NCBI GenBank assembly: GCA_963169075.1
Contig: CAUJGC010000515.1
Location: forward strand, 1 to 33,431
Direction of reading: 5' to 3'
Origin: Myxococcota bacterium
GTDB taxonomy: Bacteria > Myxococcota_A > Bradymonadia > Bradymonadales > GCA-2716585
Length of the DNA stretch: 33,431 bases
Shown here piece after piece: positions 1 through 8,731 of this stretch. The position numbers and the translations under genes are program-made. Below the pieces are notes generated by a model. That model ran no database searches. It saw only the letters and a list, made by a program, of their open reading frames with translations, and was not told the origin of the DNA. How positions within the stretch are numbered: the stretch's first letter is position 1; the number at the start of each line of letters is the position of its first letter.

Positions 1-48
1 GGCGACGCGCCCAGCTCCTCGACCCCGAGCACGCGCCGCGACCGCTGA
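1..48 (+). CDS. Possible C-terminal end of an upstream gene (partial)
   Basis: Frame 1 is open from the window edge to a TGA at 46-48 and all 15 sense codons end in G or C, as in real genes here. Frame 3 is also open, to a TAA at 63-65, with slightly weaker third-position bias, so the true frame is not certain. The fragment is too short to assign a function. Confidence 0.3.
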   Translation, partial: GDAPSSSTPSTRRDR

Positions 49-59
49 CCCCCTCGGCT

Positions 60-113
60 CCGTAACCGCCGATGAGCGACGCGATATCGGCGGTTAAGGG
101 GCCGGGGGGGTTG
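60..113 (-). repeat. Palindromic intergenic repeat, copy A (downstream of the NUDIX gene)
   Basis: This is a 54-nt element read on the minus strand. It begins with CAACCCCCCCGGCCCC, followed by a hairpin with arms CCGCCGA and TCGGCGG, and ends in ACGG. It starts 14 nt after the stop codon of the minus-strand NUDIX gene, in the sense direction. Copies B (from 24309) and C (to 24595) share the C-rich lead, the hairpin and the terminal CGG. A transcript 3'-end structure or a REP-like element are both possible. There is no T-run, so it is not a classical intrinsic terminator. Confidence 0.75.
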
Positions 114-127
114 CCCTCACGGGGGGG

Positions 128-709
128 TCAATACTCCACCGTGGGCAGCTTGAACGGAGCGCCGAGGCGGGTCATCCCAAGCACCTGGAGGGTGACGTAG
201 GCGCTGAGGCCCCAGAGCGTCTCGCCGTCCCAGTCGTAGAAGAAGAGGGGGTAGGGGCGGCCATCCCAGTCTGCGACGGAGTGACGCCAGCCCTCGGGAG
301 CGGCGAGGCGGTGGAGGGGGACGTCAAAGATGCGGGCGACCTCGGCGGGGTTGGGCTGGAGGGGGGGAGCGCCGAGGATGCGGGCGACGACGGGGGTGAC
401 GGCGGTGTCATTGTACATGTTGGGGATGTCGTCGAGGGAGCCCAGGATCTCGGCGGCGTCGGGGGGGAGCGCGACCTCCTCGAAGGCTTCGCGGAGGGCG
501 GCCTGGACGGCGCTCTCGCCGGGATCGACGTGGCCGCCGGGGAAGGCGACCTGGCCCTTGTGGCGGGAGAGGGTGTCGGTGCGGCGGGTCAGGAGGACCC
601 TCCAGCCGTCCTGGGCCTCGACCAGCGGGACGAGGACGGCGGCGCGGCGAGGACGGGTGAGGCGGCGTGGCTGGTAGGCGGCGAGGGCGGCGCGAAGATC
701 GTCGAGCAT
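128..709 (-). CDS. NUDIX hydrolase, CoA pyrophosphatase (NudL/PCD1-like)
   Basis: The 193-residue protein probably hydrolyses coenzyme A or acyl-CoA to 3'-phosphoadenosine 5'-phosphate and (acyl-)phosphopantetheine. The Nudix box spans residues 59-81: G59, five residues, E65, seven residues, then REAFEEVAL. The usual glycine of the box is Ala80, a change I also recall from the E. coli NudL family. The CoA-specific upstream signature is present as LLTRRT (39-44) leading to GQVAFPGG (52-59). The length is typical of NudL. The ATG at 709 is preceded by an AGGTGAT ribosome-binding site. The gene stands alone on the minus strand, divergent from the secreted protein at 865, with the repeat at 60-113 directly after its stop. 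The family call is secure; the exact substrate is inferred. Confidence 0.88.
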   Translation of the reverse strand: MLDDLRAALAAYQPRRLTRPRRAAVLVPLVEAQDGWRVLLTRRTDTLSRHKGQVAFPGGHVDPGESAVQAALREAFEEVALPPDAAEILGSLDDIPNMYNDTAVTPVVARILGAPPLQPNPAEVARIFDVPLHRLAAPEGWRHSVADWDGRPYPLFFYDWDGETLWGLSAYVTLQVLGMTRLGAPFKLPTVEY

Positions 710-791
710 GTGGGATCACCTGGTGGGTTGCGGACCCCCCGGAGGGCATCTGACACCAAAGCGCGCAAAAAATCACCCCCTGGGCGGAGCC

Positions 792-820
792 TTGTCTCGG
801 GGCGCGGCGTGGCTTATCAT
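792..820 (+). promoter_or_regulatory. Candidate sigma70-like promoter for the gene at 865
   Basis: TTGTCT at 792-797 and TATCAT at 815-820 are separated by 17 nt. The -10 matches the consensus at five of six positions and the -35 at four of six. Transcription would start near 827, leaving a leader of about 38 nt before the ATG at 865. Confidence 0.5.
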
Positions 821-864
821 GGCGCAGGTTATCAGGCTGGTTGAAGCGTCACGGAGCTTTTGCG

Positions 865-1326
865 ATGAATAACGTTGGATTTCACGGTCGTATGGCGCGC
901 CTCGTGGCGTGGGGGGCGTTCGTGGCGGCGGCGGCGCTGCCAGGCACCGCCTCGGCCAACCTCTTCGCGGAGGCCAACGGCGAGGTGGTGGAGGGGGTGT
1001 TGGTGGCTCAGATCGTGAGCGTGGACTTTGGGACCGGGTCGCGGCCGGTGCGCTTGACGCTGCGGGACAGCCACGGGGGCACCTATGTGCTCCAGGATCA
1101 GGACCCGTGGGAGGGGCGACGCGACGAGAGCCTGCGCCGCTTCGCGGAGGCGCTGCTCCGGGCCTTCGATCACAACCGGTGGGTCGAGCTGAACACCAGC
1201 CGGGGCGTCGTGAACGCGGTGCGCATCTACGCCAGCGCGGAGGAGGCGGGGGTGCTCGGCCTGGTGCGGGTCCCGGGCAAGCGTAAAGCGGCGCCACCCT
1301 TGCTGGAGTATCGCTTCCTCGACTGA
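865..1326 (+). CDS. Small secreted protein of unknown function
   Basis: This 153-residue protein is not recognised. The ATG at 865 is preferred because GGAG lies nine bases upstream; an in-frame TTG at 841 and an ATG at 892 lack as good a site. The N-terminus looks like a Sec signal peptide: Arg9 and Arg12, a hydrophobic stretch at 13-26 and an Ala-Ser-Ala cleavage site near residue 31. The mature part of about 120 residues is a compact mixed domain with no cysteine. It may work in the periplasm or outside the cell. It has its own candidate promoter and is followed by the promoter of the HAD operon, so it is probably monocistronic. Confidence 0.75.
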   Translation: MNNVGFHGRMARLVAWGAFVAAAALPGTASANLFAEANGEVVEGVLVAQIVSVDFGTGSRPVRLTLRDSHGGTYVLQDQDPWEGRRDESLRRFAEALLRAFDHNRWVELNTSRGVVNAVRIYASAEEAGVLGLVRVPGKRKAAPPLLEYRFLD

Positions 1327-1355
1327 CCGGTCGAGCGACGCGGGCGCCTCCGCTG

Positions 1356-1385
1356 TTGACAGGCGAGCGCGACCGAGCTTAGAAC
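1356..1385 (+). promoter_or_regulatory. Candidate promoter of the elb-like operon
   Basis: A perfect TTGACA at 1356-1361 is followed after 18 nt by TAGAAC at 1380-1385, which matches the -10 consensus at four of six positions. Transcription would start near 1392, about 40 nt before the GTG at 1432. No other promoter-like pair was seen in the short gaps as far as 13212, which fits one long operon. Confidence 0.55.
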
Positions 1386-1431
1386 CGCCCGGTCACGGCC
1401 CGACGCGACGCACCCGACGGGAGTAGAAGCA

Positions 1432-2151
1432 GTGCCAGCCCACACCACACACCCCAAGCATCACCCAGCCCCCGAGCGCCCTCAGCAGGTCGCCTTCTAC
1501 GACGTAGACGGCACGCTGGTGAAGGTCAACGTCGTCCATGCCTACGCCTATTACGCGCTGAATCACCCCTCGATTCAGCGCAAGGTGACCGGGCTGGCGA
1601 AGCTGGTCGCCTCCATCCCGGTCTACATGGCTGCGGACTATTACAGCCGGAAGTTCTTCAACGAGTGGTTCTACCAGAACTACGCGGGCTTCAGCGAAGA
1701 CCGCCTGGTCGTCCTCGGGGAGGAGCTCTTCGAGAAGGTGCTGCGCCCGTCGATGTACCCTGGCACGCTGGATCTCATCAAGCGCAGCCGGGACCAGGGC
1801 ATCAAGCAGGTGCTCGTCACCGGCGCGCTGGACGTGGTCATCAAGCCGCTGGCCGAGCACCTCGGCGTGGACGACTACGGCGCCAACACGCTGGAGATCG
1901 TGGACGGCTACGCCACCGGACGCCTGATCGGCCCCCTCCTGGCCGGCCCCAACAAGTCCCAGTGGATCCGCGACTACGCCCGCAAGCACAACGTCAGCCT
2001 GGATGAGTGCTGGGCCTACGCCGACTCCTTCAGCGACATGCCGATGCTCTCCATGGTCGGGCGGCCCTGCGCCGTCAACCCGGACTTCAAGCTCCGCGCG
2101 GCGGCCCGCGACTTCGACTGGCCGGTCCTCCACCTGGAGCACCGGGACTGA
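1432..2151 (+). CDS. HAD-superfamily phosphatase, IB subfamily (SerB-like); probable elb-locus phosphatase
   Basis: The 239-residue protein carries the HAD motifs in order. Motif I is FYDVDGTL with nucleophile Asp24 and acid/base Asp26; motif II is VTG (129-131); motif III is Lys175; motif IV is YADSFSDMPML with Asp198 and Asp202. The helical insert between motifs I and II (about 35-105) is the C1-type cap seen in phosphoserine-phosphatase relatives of class IB. The substrate is probably a small phosphate ester. In this context a phosphorylated lipid intermediate is plausible but inferred. The start is GTG at 1432, with GGGAG eight bases upstream. It is the first gene of the operon, followed by the DUF2088 gene after 95 nt. 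Confidence 0.85.
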   Translation: MPAHTTHPKHHPAPERPQQVAFYDVDGTLVKVNVVHAYAYYALNHPSIQRKVTGLAKLVASIPVYMAADYYSRKFFNEWFYQNYAGFSEDRLVVLGEELFEKVLRPSMYPGTLDLIKRSRDQGIKQVLVTGALDVVIKPLAEHLGVDDYGANTLEIVDGYATGRLIGPLLAGPNKSQWIRDYARKHNVSLDECWAYADSFSDMPMLSMVGRPCAVNPDFKLRAAARDFDWPVLHLEHRD

Positions 2152-2246
2152 AGCCCCGACGCTGCGCCCTCCGCTCTTGACGACCTCCCCTCATCGCGCT
2201 GCGCCGCTTCGCCAGGCCAGCCCAACGACCGCATGGACGCCTCCCT

Positions 2247-3833
2247 ATGACCGATCGCACCTTCCAGAACATCATCTACACCGAGGCGGACAGCCCCGCC
2301 CGCTGGCTCCCCTTCGGCGAGGAGTTCATCGAGGAGCACATGCCGGTGGGGACGCGGGTGATCTTCCCCAACCCGCCCATCGAGGGCCTGGCGAACCCGG
2401 CGGCGGCCATCCGCCACGCCATCAACCACCCCATCGACTGCGAGCCGCTCTACGCCATGCTCAAGCCGGGGATGAAGATCACCATCGCGGTGGATGACAT
2501 CTCCGTCCCCCTCCCCCCCATGGTCCTCCCCGACATCCGCCAGGTCATGCTCGAGATCGTCCTCCAGCTCCTGGCCGACTACGGCGTGGACGACATCCAC
2601 ATCATCATCGCCACGGCCTTCCACCGCCGCATGAGCGGCCCCGAGGTCAAGCGCATGGTGGGGGCGAAGATCTTCGGTGAGTATTGGCCCAAGAAGCTCT
2701 ACAACCTCGACGTCGAGGACCCCGAGCAGATGACCCACCTCGGCGCCACCGAGCTGGGCGAAGAGGTCGAGATCAACCGCCGCGCCGTCGAGTCGGACCT
2801 GGTCATCTACCTCAACCTGAACCTCGTCCCGATGGACGGCGGCCACAAGTCGGTGGCGGTGGGCCTGAGCGGCTACAAGAGCCTGCGCGCCCACCACAAC
2901 CCCGACGCCATCCGCAAGTCCGACTCCTACATGGACCCCTACGCCAGCGAGCTGCACAACAGCGTCAACCGCCAGGGCAAGATCGTCCAGGAGCACGTCA
3001 ACATCTTCACGATCGAGACGATCGTGAACAACCGCATGTACCCCAAAGCGCTCGACTTCTTCCACAAGAACGAGGAGCAGTGGTCCAGCGCCGACCGCGC
3101 CAAGTTCCAGGCCATGAAGTGGGGCCTCTCCCGGATGCCCCGGGCCGCGCGCCGCAAGGTCCTCCACTCCACCCCCGCCCCGCTGGAGCTGATCGGCGTC
3201 TACGCCGGCCGCACCGAGGCCGTCCACAAGCTCACCATCGAGCGCTGCTTCGACCAGTACGCGGTCAAGGTGGACGGGCAGGCCGACATCCTGGTGGTCG
3301 GCATCCCGCACATCTCGCCCTACAACGTCTACTCCATCCTCAACCCGGTCCTGGTGCAGTGCATGGCGCTGGGGTACATCCACAACATGTACCGCGGCAA
3401 GCCGGTCCTCAAGAAGGGCGGCACCCTCATCGTCACGCACCCCTGCTACGACGAGTTCCACGCCGGGCACCACCCCTCCTACATCGAGTTCTTCAACCGC
3501 CTCCTCCCCGAGACGCGGGACGCCCACGTCCTCCAGCGCCGCTACGAGGAGGAGTTCGCCAAGAACCCGAACTATATTCAGATGTTCCGCTTCGGCAACG
3601 CCTACCACGGCGCCCACGCCTTCTACATGTGGTACTGGGGTGAGAACGGCCGCCAGCACGTCGGCCGCGTCATCGCCGCAGGCGCCGAGTCCCCCCACGT
3701 CCCCGAGCGCCTCGGCTGGGAGTGGGCCCCCGACGTCAAGACCGCCCTGGAGATGGCCAAGGAGAGCGCGCCGCCCAGCCCGGACATCACCATGTTCCAC
3801 TTCCCGCCCATCATGATCTGCGACGTCACCTGA
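2247..3833 (+). CDS. LarA-like DUF2088 protein (lactate racemase superfamily)
   Basis: The 528-residue protein resembles LarA, the nickel-pincer racemase, in its N-terminal half. DDISVPLP (83-90) corresponds to the LarA DDxxRPTP region, AFHRRM (124-129) to its ALGxHRxM, and GGHKS (198-202) to its GGxKS lysine that carries the cofactor; His216 and His217 lie about 16 residues further on, as in LarA. The histidine of the LarA VEPH motif is not evident, because that segment reads NLVPMDGGHK. The protein is about 100 residues longer than typical LarA. No larB, larC or larE cofactor gene is in the window. It may be an isomerase or redox enzyme acting on a hydroxy compound, but the reaction is unknown. 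It lies between the HAD phosphatase and the ElbD-like gene, 73 nt before the latter. Confidence 0.75.
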   Translation: MTDRTFQNIIYTEADSPARWLPFGEEFIEEHMPVGTRVIFPNPPIEGLANPAAAIRHAINHPIDCEPLYAMLKPGMKITIAVDDISVPLPPMVLPDIRQVMLEIVLQLLADYGVDDIHIIIATAFHRRMSGPEVKRMVGAKIFGEYWPKKLYNLDVEDPEQMTHLGATELGEEVEINRRAVESDLVIYLNLNLVPMDGGHKSVAVGLSGYKSLRAHHNPDAIRKSDSYMDPYASELHNSVNRQGKIVQEHVNIFTIETIVNNRMYPKALDFFHKNEEQWSSADRAKFQAMKWGLSRMPRAARRKVLHSTPAPLELIGVYAGRTEAVHKLTIERCFDQYAVKVDGQADILVVGIPHISPYNVYSILNPVLVQCMALGYIHNMYRGKPVLKKGGTLIVTHPCYDEFHAGHHPSYIEFFNRLLPETRDAHVLQRRYEEEFAKNPNYIQMFRFGNAYHGAHAFYMWYWGENGRQHVGRVIAAGAESPHVPERLGWEWAPDVKTALEMAKESAPPSPDITMFHFPPIMICDVT

Positions 3834-3906
3834 GCCGCGCCTCGTCCACGCTCCCCAGCCTCTCGCAGCCCGGCCCCAGGGCCCCTTGAACAGGACCGCG
3901 TCCGCT

Positions 3907-6900
3907 ATGTCCTCCGCCTCCGAAGCCACCCTCTCGGTCTACCAGACCCTCCGCGACAAGACCCTCCTCGTCACCGGCTGCACCGGCTTCCTCGGCAAGG
4001 TCTTCACCTCGCTCCTGCTCTACCAGCACCCCGACGTGAAGCGCGTCTACTGCCTCGTCCGCCCCCGCAAGGGCGAGCGGGCCCACGACCGCTTCCTGCG
4101 GGAGTGCGTGGCCTCCCCGGCCTTTCAGCCGCTCCGCGAGCGCCTGGGCGGGGGCCTGGACGCCTTCCTGGCCGAGAAGGTCACCGTCGTCGCAGGCGAC
4201 GTGACCCTCCCGCGCCTCGGCCTCGACGACGAGACGCTGGCGGAGCTGGCGCCGACGCTTGACATCATCATCAACAACGCAGGGCTGACGGATTTCTCGC
4301 CTCCATTGGAGCAGGCCGTCAGCGTCAACACCCGCGGCCCCCTCCACCTCCTGGAGGTCGCCCGGCGCTGCGATCACGCCGCCATCCTCCACACCTCCAC
4401 CTGCTACGTCACCGGCAAGCGCGCCGGCGAGATCCGCGAGGATGAGGTCCCCGTCGGCTTCTACCCCCGACGCGCCGAGCTGGCCCTCCACTTCTCCGCC
4501 GCCCAGGAGCTGGAGGACTGCCTCCAGACCATCGCCCACGTCTACCGCCAGGCCGACGACCAGGAGCGACGCGCCCTCTTCCTCCGCAGCGCCCGCGAGG
4601 CCATCCGCGAGGAGAACCGCAACCCCGAGCACCCCGAGGTCATGGAGGCCGAGCTGCAACGCCAGCGCGGCCGCTGGGTCGAGCGCACCCTCAAAGAGGA
4701 GGGCAACCGCCGCGCCGCCCACTGGGGCTGGACCAACACCTACACCTACTCCAAGTCCATGGGGGAGCAGCTCCTCTGGCAGAACGCCGGCGAGATCCCC
4801 TTCGCCATCGTCCGCCCTGCCGTCGTCGAAGGCTCCATGCGCTACCCCTCGCCGGGATGGAACGAGGGCATCGTCACCTGCGCCCCCATCGCCTACCTCC
4901 TCTACAACGGCTTCCGCTTCGTCCCCACGCGCCCTGAAGTCGTCATGGACATCGTCCCGGTGGACTTCGTGGCCCAGTCCACCATCGCCGCCGCCGCCGC
5001 CCTCCTGACCCGGCGCCACGTCCGCATCTACCAGGTCGCCACCTCCCACAAGAACCCCGTCTCCGTCCGGCGCATGGTGGAGCTCTCCACCCTCTCCAAC
5101 CGCCAGTTCTACGCCAAGCGCACCAGCGAGCCCCGCTGGAAGAACCTCATCATGATGGCCCTGGACAGCGTCGCCGTCGATGAGGACCGCTACAACCGCT
5201 TCTCTGCTCCCGGCGTCCGACGCTACGCCGACGCCGTGGCCTCCTTCGCCGGCGCCGCCCGCAAGTCCGTCCCCGGCCCCCTCGGCGGCCTCTTCAAGGG
5301 CGTCGAGCAGACCGCCCGCCAGGTCGAGAAGCAGTCGCGCCTGGCGCAGATGATCCTCGACATCTTCCTCCCCTTCATCCACGACAACGCCTACACCTTC
5401 CGCTCCGACAGCCTCGCCAACCTCCAGGCGCTGCTGCCCCCGGAGGAGCAGGCCGTGCTGGGCTTCCGCCCCGAGAGCATCGACTGGCGCGACTACTGGC
5501 TCAACGTCGCCATGCCGGGCCTCCACAAGCACGTCTTCCCCCTCATCGACGAGAAGTTCTCCAAGCCCCGCAAGAAACCCTACACCTACCAGGATCTCCT
5601 GGACCTCTTCGACGCCTCCACCGAGAACTACCGCAGCCGCGTCGCCCTCCAGCAGCTCACCGCCGACGGCACCCGCCGCATCACCTACGCCCAGATCCGC
5701 GAGCGCGCCCTCCGGGCCGCCGGCCACCTCCGGGCCGCCGGCCTCCAGGACGGCGACCGCGCCCTCCTCCTGAGCGAGAACCGCCCCGAGTGGGGCATGG
5801 CCTACTTCGGCATCCTCAAGGCCCACGGCGTCGCGGTCCCCGTGGACCACGAGCTCTCGCTCTTCGAGGTGCTCAACATCGCCCGCTCCTGCACCGCCGC
5901 CGCCCTCATCACCTCCGAGAAGGTCCGCCTCCGCCTGGAGGCCGAGGGCTTCACCGACGCCCTCGCCCAGCCCGCCGAAGGCGAGGGCTGGAGCCCGGCG
6001 AGCCTGCGCTGCATGACCCTGGACGCCCTCTTCCTCCCCACCTCCGACGCGGAGGCCGCCCTGGTCCCCACGACCCGGCCCCGCGGCGAGGAGCTGGCGA
6101 GCCTCATCTTCACCTCCGGCACCACCGGGCGCCCCAAGGGCGTCATGCTGGCCCACCGCAACTTCACCTCGCTGCTCACCAGCATCAACCAGGTCTTCGA
6201 CGTCAACCGGCGCGACGGCTTCCTCTCGGTGCTGCCCCTGCACCACACCTTCGAGTTCACCGCCGGGCTCCTCATGCCGATCTCCCGCGGCTCCACGGTG
6301 ACCTACCTCGAAGAGATCAACAGCGACTACCTCAACCGCGCCTTCAGCGAGACGCCCGTCACCGCGCTGGTCGGCGTCCCCGCCCTCTGGCAGCTCCTCC
6401 ACCGCCGCATCACCAGCGAGGTCAAGAGCCGCGGACAGGCCGCCGAGACCGCCTTCAACCTCCTCGTCACCCTGAACCGGGCGCTCCGCGGGCGCTTCAA
6501 CGTGAACCCCGGCAAGACAATCTTTGCCAAAGTTCATGACAAATTCGGTGGAAATATCCGCTATTTCATCAGCGGCGCCGCCTCCCTGCCCGCCCCCATC
6601 CTGGAGACCTTCCAGGGCCTCGGCTTCGAGTTCCTGGAGGGCTACGGCCTGACCGAGGCCGCCCCGGTCCTGGCGGTCAACCGCCCCGGCGCCCTCGCCC
6701 GGCCCGGCAGCGTGGGCCGCGCGCTGCCCGGCGTGGAGGTCCGGATCTTCGAGCCCAACGAGTTCGGTGTCGGGGAGGTCCAGGCCCGCGGCGGCAACGT
6801 CATGCTGGGCTACTGGGACAACCCCGAGGCCACCGCCGCCGCCATGACCGAGGACGGCTGGCTCCGCACCGGGGATCTGGGGCGCCTGGACGACAAGAAG

Positions 6901-8706
6901 CGCCTCTACATCGTCGGCCGCCAGAAGGAGATGATCCTCTCGGCCACCGGCGAGAACGTCTACCCCGACGAGCTGGAGGAGCTCTACGGCGATCACCCCT
7001 GGATCGAGGAGATCTCCATCGTCGGCATCCCCGACGGCAAGGACTCCGAGCGGGTGGCCTGCCTCATCCGCCCCGCCCAGGTGGAGGACACCACGCCGGA
7101 GGAGCTGCGCCTGGAGATCCGCAAGCACCTCGACGTCCAGGGCTCCCGCCTCAACCACTCCCAGCGCATCAAGTTCCTGCGCTTCACCGACGACGCGCTA
7201 CCCCGCACGGCCACCCGCAAGATCCAGCGCCGCAAGGTCGCGGAGCTGCTCCAGGCCGCCGCCGCCGAGGGCAAGGCCCTGGAGGCCGGCGTGAGCCGCG
7301 CCGACGCCTGGGGCCAGGACGCCTGGCTCCGGGATCTGATCGCGGACCTCACCGGGACCGAGCAGGCCCGGATCACCCTCGACAGCGGCCTCACCGACGA
7401 CCTCGGCCTGGACTCGCTGGCCCTCATCGATCTGGCCGCGGGCGTCCGCAAGCAGACCGGCCGCGACCTCTCCACCGACGACCTCCTGGGGGTCGTCACC
7501 CCGCGCGGCATCCTCCAGGCCCTCGCCAGGAGCCAGGCCGACGCCGCCGACGCCGAAGAGCAGCGCAACCGCCCCCTCCCGGGCTACAGCCACCTGCCCC
7601 CGCAGATGCGCCCGCTGGGCTCCACCCGCGTCTCCAGGCCGCTCCTGCTCCCGCGCCTGAGCGACGACGAGATCGAGATCCCCTCCCCCATGCGGGCGGT
7701 CGTCCGGGCGGCGCTCGGGCAGGCCCAGGAGATCGTCTACCGCGACGGCTTCGAGGTGCAGATCTTCGGCCGCTCCAACATCCCCTGGAGCCAGAACGCC
7801 ATCGTGATCGGCAACCACGCCTCCCACCTCGACATGGGGCTGGTGAAGCACGCCCTGCGGGAGTGGGCGCCGGAGCTGGCGACCCTGGCGGCGGCGGACT
7901 ACTTCTTCGACACCCCCGTCAAGCGGGCCTGGTTCGAGAACTTCACCAACGTCATCCCCATGGAGCGCTCCGGCTCGCTGGATCACTCCATGGCCAACGC
8001 CATCCAGAAGGTGCGCGGCGGCAGCCCCCTCCTGATCTTCCCCGAAGGCACCCGATCGACCAACGGCGAGGTCGGGGAGTTCCGGCAGGGGATGGGGTAT
8101 CTGGTGGCGGCGGCGAAGACGGGGGTGCTGCCGATCTACGTCGCAGGCACCCACCGCGCCATGCCCAAGGGCTCGCTCCTCCCCAAGAATCGGCGCCTCC
8201 GGGTCTACATCGGGGAATATCTGCCGTGGAGCTGGTTCGCGGAGCAGACCCGCGACCTCCCCGCCAAGCAGGCCTGGGCCCGCATCGCGGAGCTGACCCG
8301 CGAGGCCGTCCTCGCCCTCAAGGCCGGACGCCGCTTCCTCGACGGCCCCGCCCAGCGCGACGTCAGCGCCCAGGAGCGCGAAGAGGGCGAGCTGCGCGAC
8401 CTCTTCACCTACCTCCAGAGCCGCTTCGTCGAGCGTCAGGTGGACTCCCCCGTGGCCTTCTACTTCTCTCTCGGGGAGGAGGGCTACCACAAGTGGACCG
8501 TCCAGGCCGAGCCCACCCGCTGCACCTTCCTCCAGGGCAAGCCCCCCGGCGGCAAGGCCGACTGCGTGGTCAAGACCGACGCCGCCATGTTCCGCAAGAT
8601 GGTCACCCAGGGCTACGTCCCCTCCATCGATGAGTTCGTGAGCGGCCAGGTCAAGACCAGCGACCCCGCCCTCCTGATGACCTTCCAGACCCTCTTCGGC
8701 TTCTGA
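3907..8706 (+). CDS. elbD: ElbD-like multifunctional lipid enzyme: acyl reductase, AMP-ligase, ACP, PlsC acyltransferase, SCP2
   Basis: Five domains are visible in 1599 residues. First comes a fatty-acyl reductase (NAD_binding_4): TGCTGFLG at 23-30 and the YxxxK pair Tyr279/Lys283. An acyl-AMP ligase follows: FTSGTTGRPKG near 733-743, GYGLTE near 912, WLRTGDLG near 985 and a catalytic lysine near 1105 in TRKIQRRK. The acyl carrier domain has GLDSL with phosphopantetheine Ser1170. The PlsC domain has NHASHLDM with His1304/Asp1309 and FPEGTR at 1378-1383. A sterol-carrier-like domain occupies about 1490-1599. The domain set matches what I recall of myxobacterial ElbD, needed for alkyl ether lipids. 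A likely role is to activate a fatty acid, tether it, reduce it and transfer an acyl chain to a glycerol backbone. ATG 3907 is chosen over an in-frame TTG at 3886; the true start is uncertain. Confidence 0.82.
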   Translation: MSSASEATLSVYQTLRDKTLLVTGCTGFLGKVFTSLLLYQHPDVKRVYCLVRPRKGERAHDRFLRECVASPAFQPLRERLGGGLDAFLAEKVTVVAGDVTLPRLGLDDETLAELAPTLDIIINNAGLTDFSPPLEQAVSVNTRGPLHLLEVARRCDHAAILHTSTCYVTGKRAGEIREDEVPVGFYPRRAELALHFSAAQELEDCLQTIAHVYRQADDQERRALFLRSAREAIREENRNPEHPEVMEAELQRQRGRWVERTLKEEGNRRAAHWGWTNTYTYSKSMGEQLLWQNAGEIPFAIVRPAVVEGSMRYPSPGWNEGIVTCAPIAYLLYNGFRFVPTRPEVVMDIVPVDFVAQSTIAAAAALLTRRHVRIYQVATSHKNPVSVRRMVELSTLSNRQFYAKRTSEPRWKNLIMMALDSVAVDEDRYNRFSAPGVRRYADAVASFAGAARKSVPGPLGGLFKGVEQTARQVEKQSRLAQMILDIFLPFIHDNAYTFRSDSLANLQALLPPEEQAVLGFRPESIDWRDYWLNVAMPGLHKHVFPLIDEKFSKPRKKPYTYQDLLDLFDASTENYRSRVALQQLTADGTRRITYAQIRERALRAAGHLRAAGLQDGDRALLLSENRPEWGMAYFGILKAHGVAVPVDHELSLFEVLNIARSCTAAALITSEKVRLRLEAEGFTDALAQPAEGEGWSPASLRCMTLDALFLPTSDAEAALVPTTRPRGEELASLIFTSGTTGRPKGVMLAHRNFTSLLTSINQVFDVNRRDGFLSVLPLHHTFEFTAGLLMPISRGSTVTYLEEINSDYLNRAFSETPVTALVGVPALWQLLHRRITSEVKSRGQAAETAFNLLVTLNRALRGRFNVNPGKTIFAKVHDKFGGNIRYFISGAASLPAPILETFQGLGFEFLEGYGLTEAAPVLAVNRPGALARPGSVGRALPGVEVRIFEPNEFGVGEVQARGGNVMLGYWDNPEATAAAMTEDGWLRTGDLGRLDDKKRLYIVGRQKEMILSATGENVYPDELEELYGDHPWIEEISIVGIPDGKDSERVACLIRPAQVEDTTPEELRLEIRKHLDVQGSRLNHSQRIKFLRFTDDALPRTATRKIQRRKVAELLQAAAAEGKALEAGVSRADAWGQDAWLRDLIADLTGTEQARITLDSGLTDDLGLDSLALIDLAAGVRKQTGRDLSTDDLLGVVTPRGILQALARSQADAADAEEQRNRPLPGYSHLPPQMRPLGSTRVSRPLLLPRLSDDEIEIPSPMRAVVRAALGQAQEIVYRDGFEVQIFGRSNIPWSQNAIVIGNHASHLDMGLVKHALREWAPELATLAAADYFFDTPVKRAWFENFTNVIPMERSGSLDHSMANAIQKVRGGSPLLIFPEGTRSTNGEVGEFRQGMGYLVAAAKTGVLPIYVAGTHRAMPKGSLLPKNRRLRVYIGEYLPWSWFAEQTRDLPAKQAWARIAELTREAVLALKAGRRFLDGPAQRDVSAQEREEGELRDLFTYLQSRFVERQVDSPVAFYFSLGEEGYHKWTVQAEPTRCTFLQGKPPGGKADCVVKTDAAMFRKMVTQGYVPSIDEFVSGQVKTSDPALLMTFQTLFGF

Positions 8707-8731
8707 GCCCACTGCCCGAGGCGACCTCACC

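Noticed and set aside
3826-7158. A very long minus-strand open frame (over 1000 codons) opposite the ElbD-like gene
   Set aside because: Its product is Gly/Val/Glu/Ala-rich without motifs, while the plus strand encodes clear catalytic domains. Long antisense frames are expected in very GC-rich genes.
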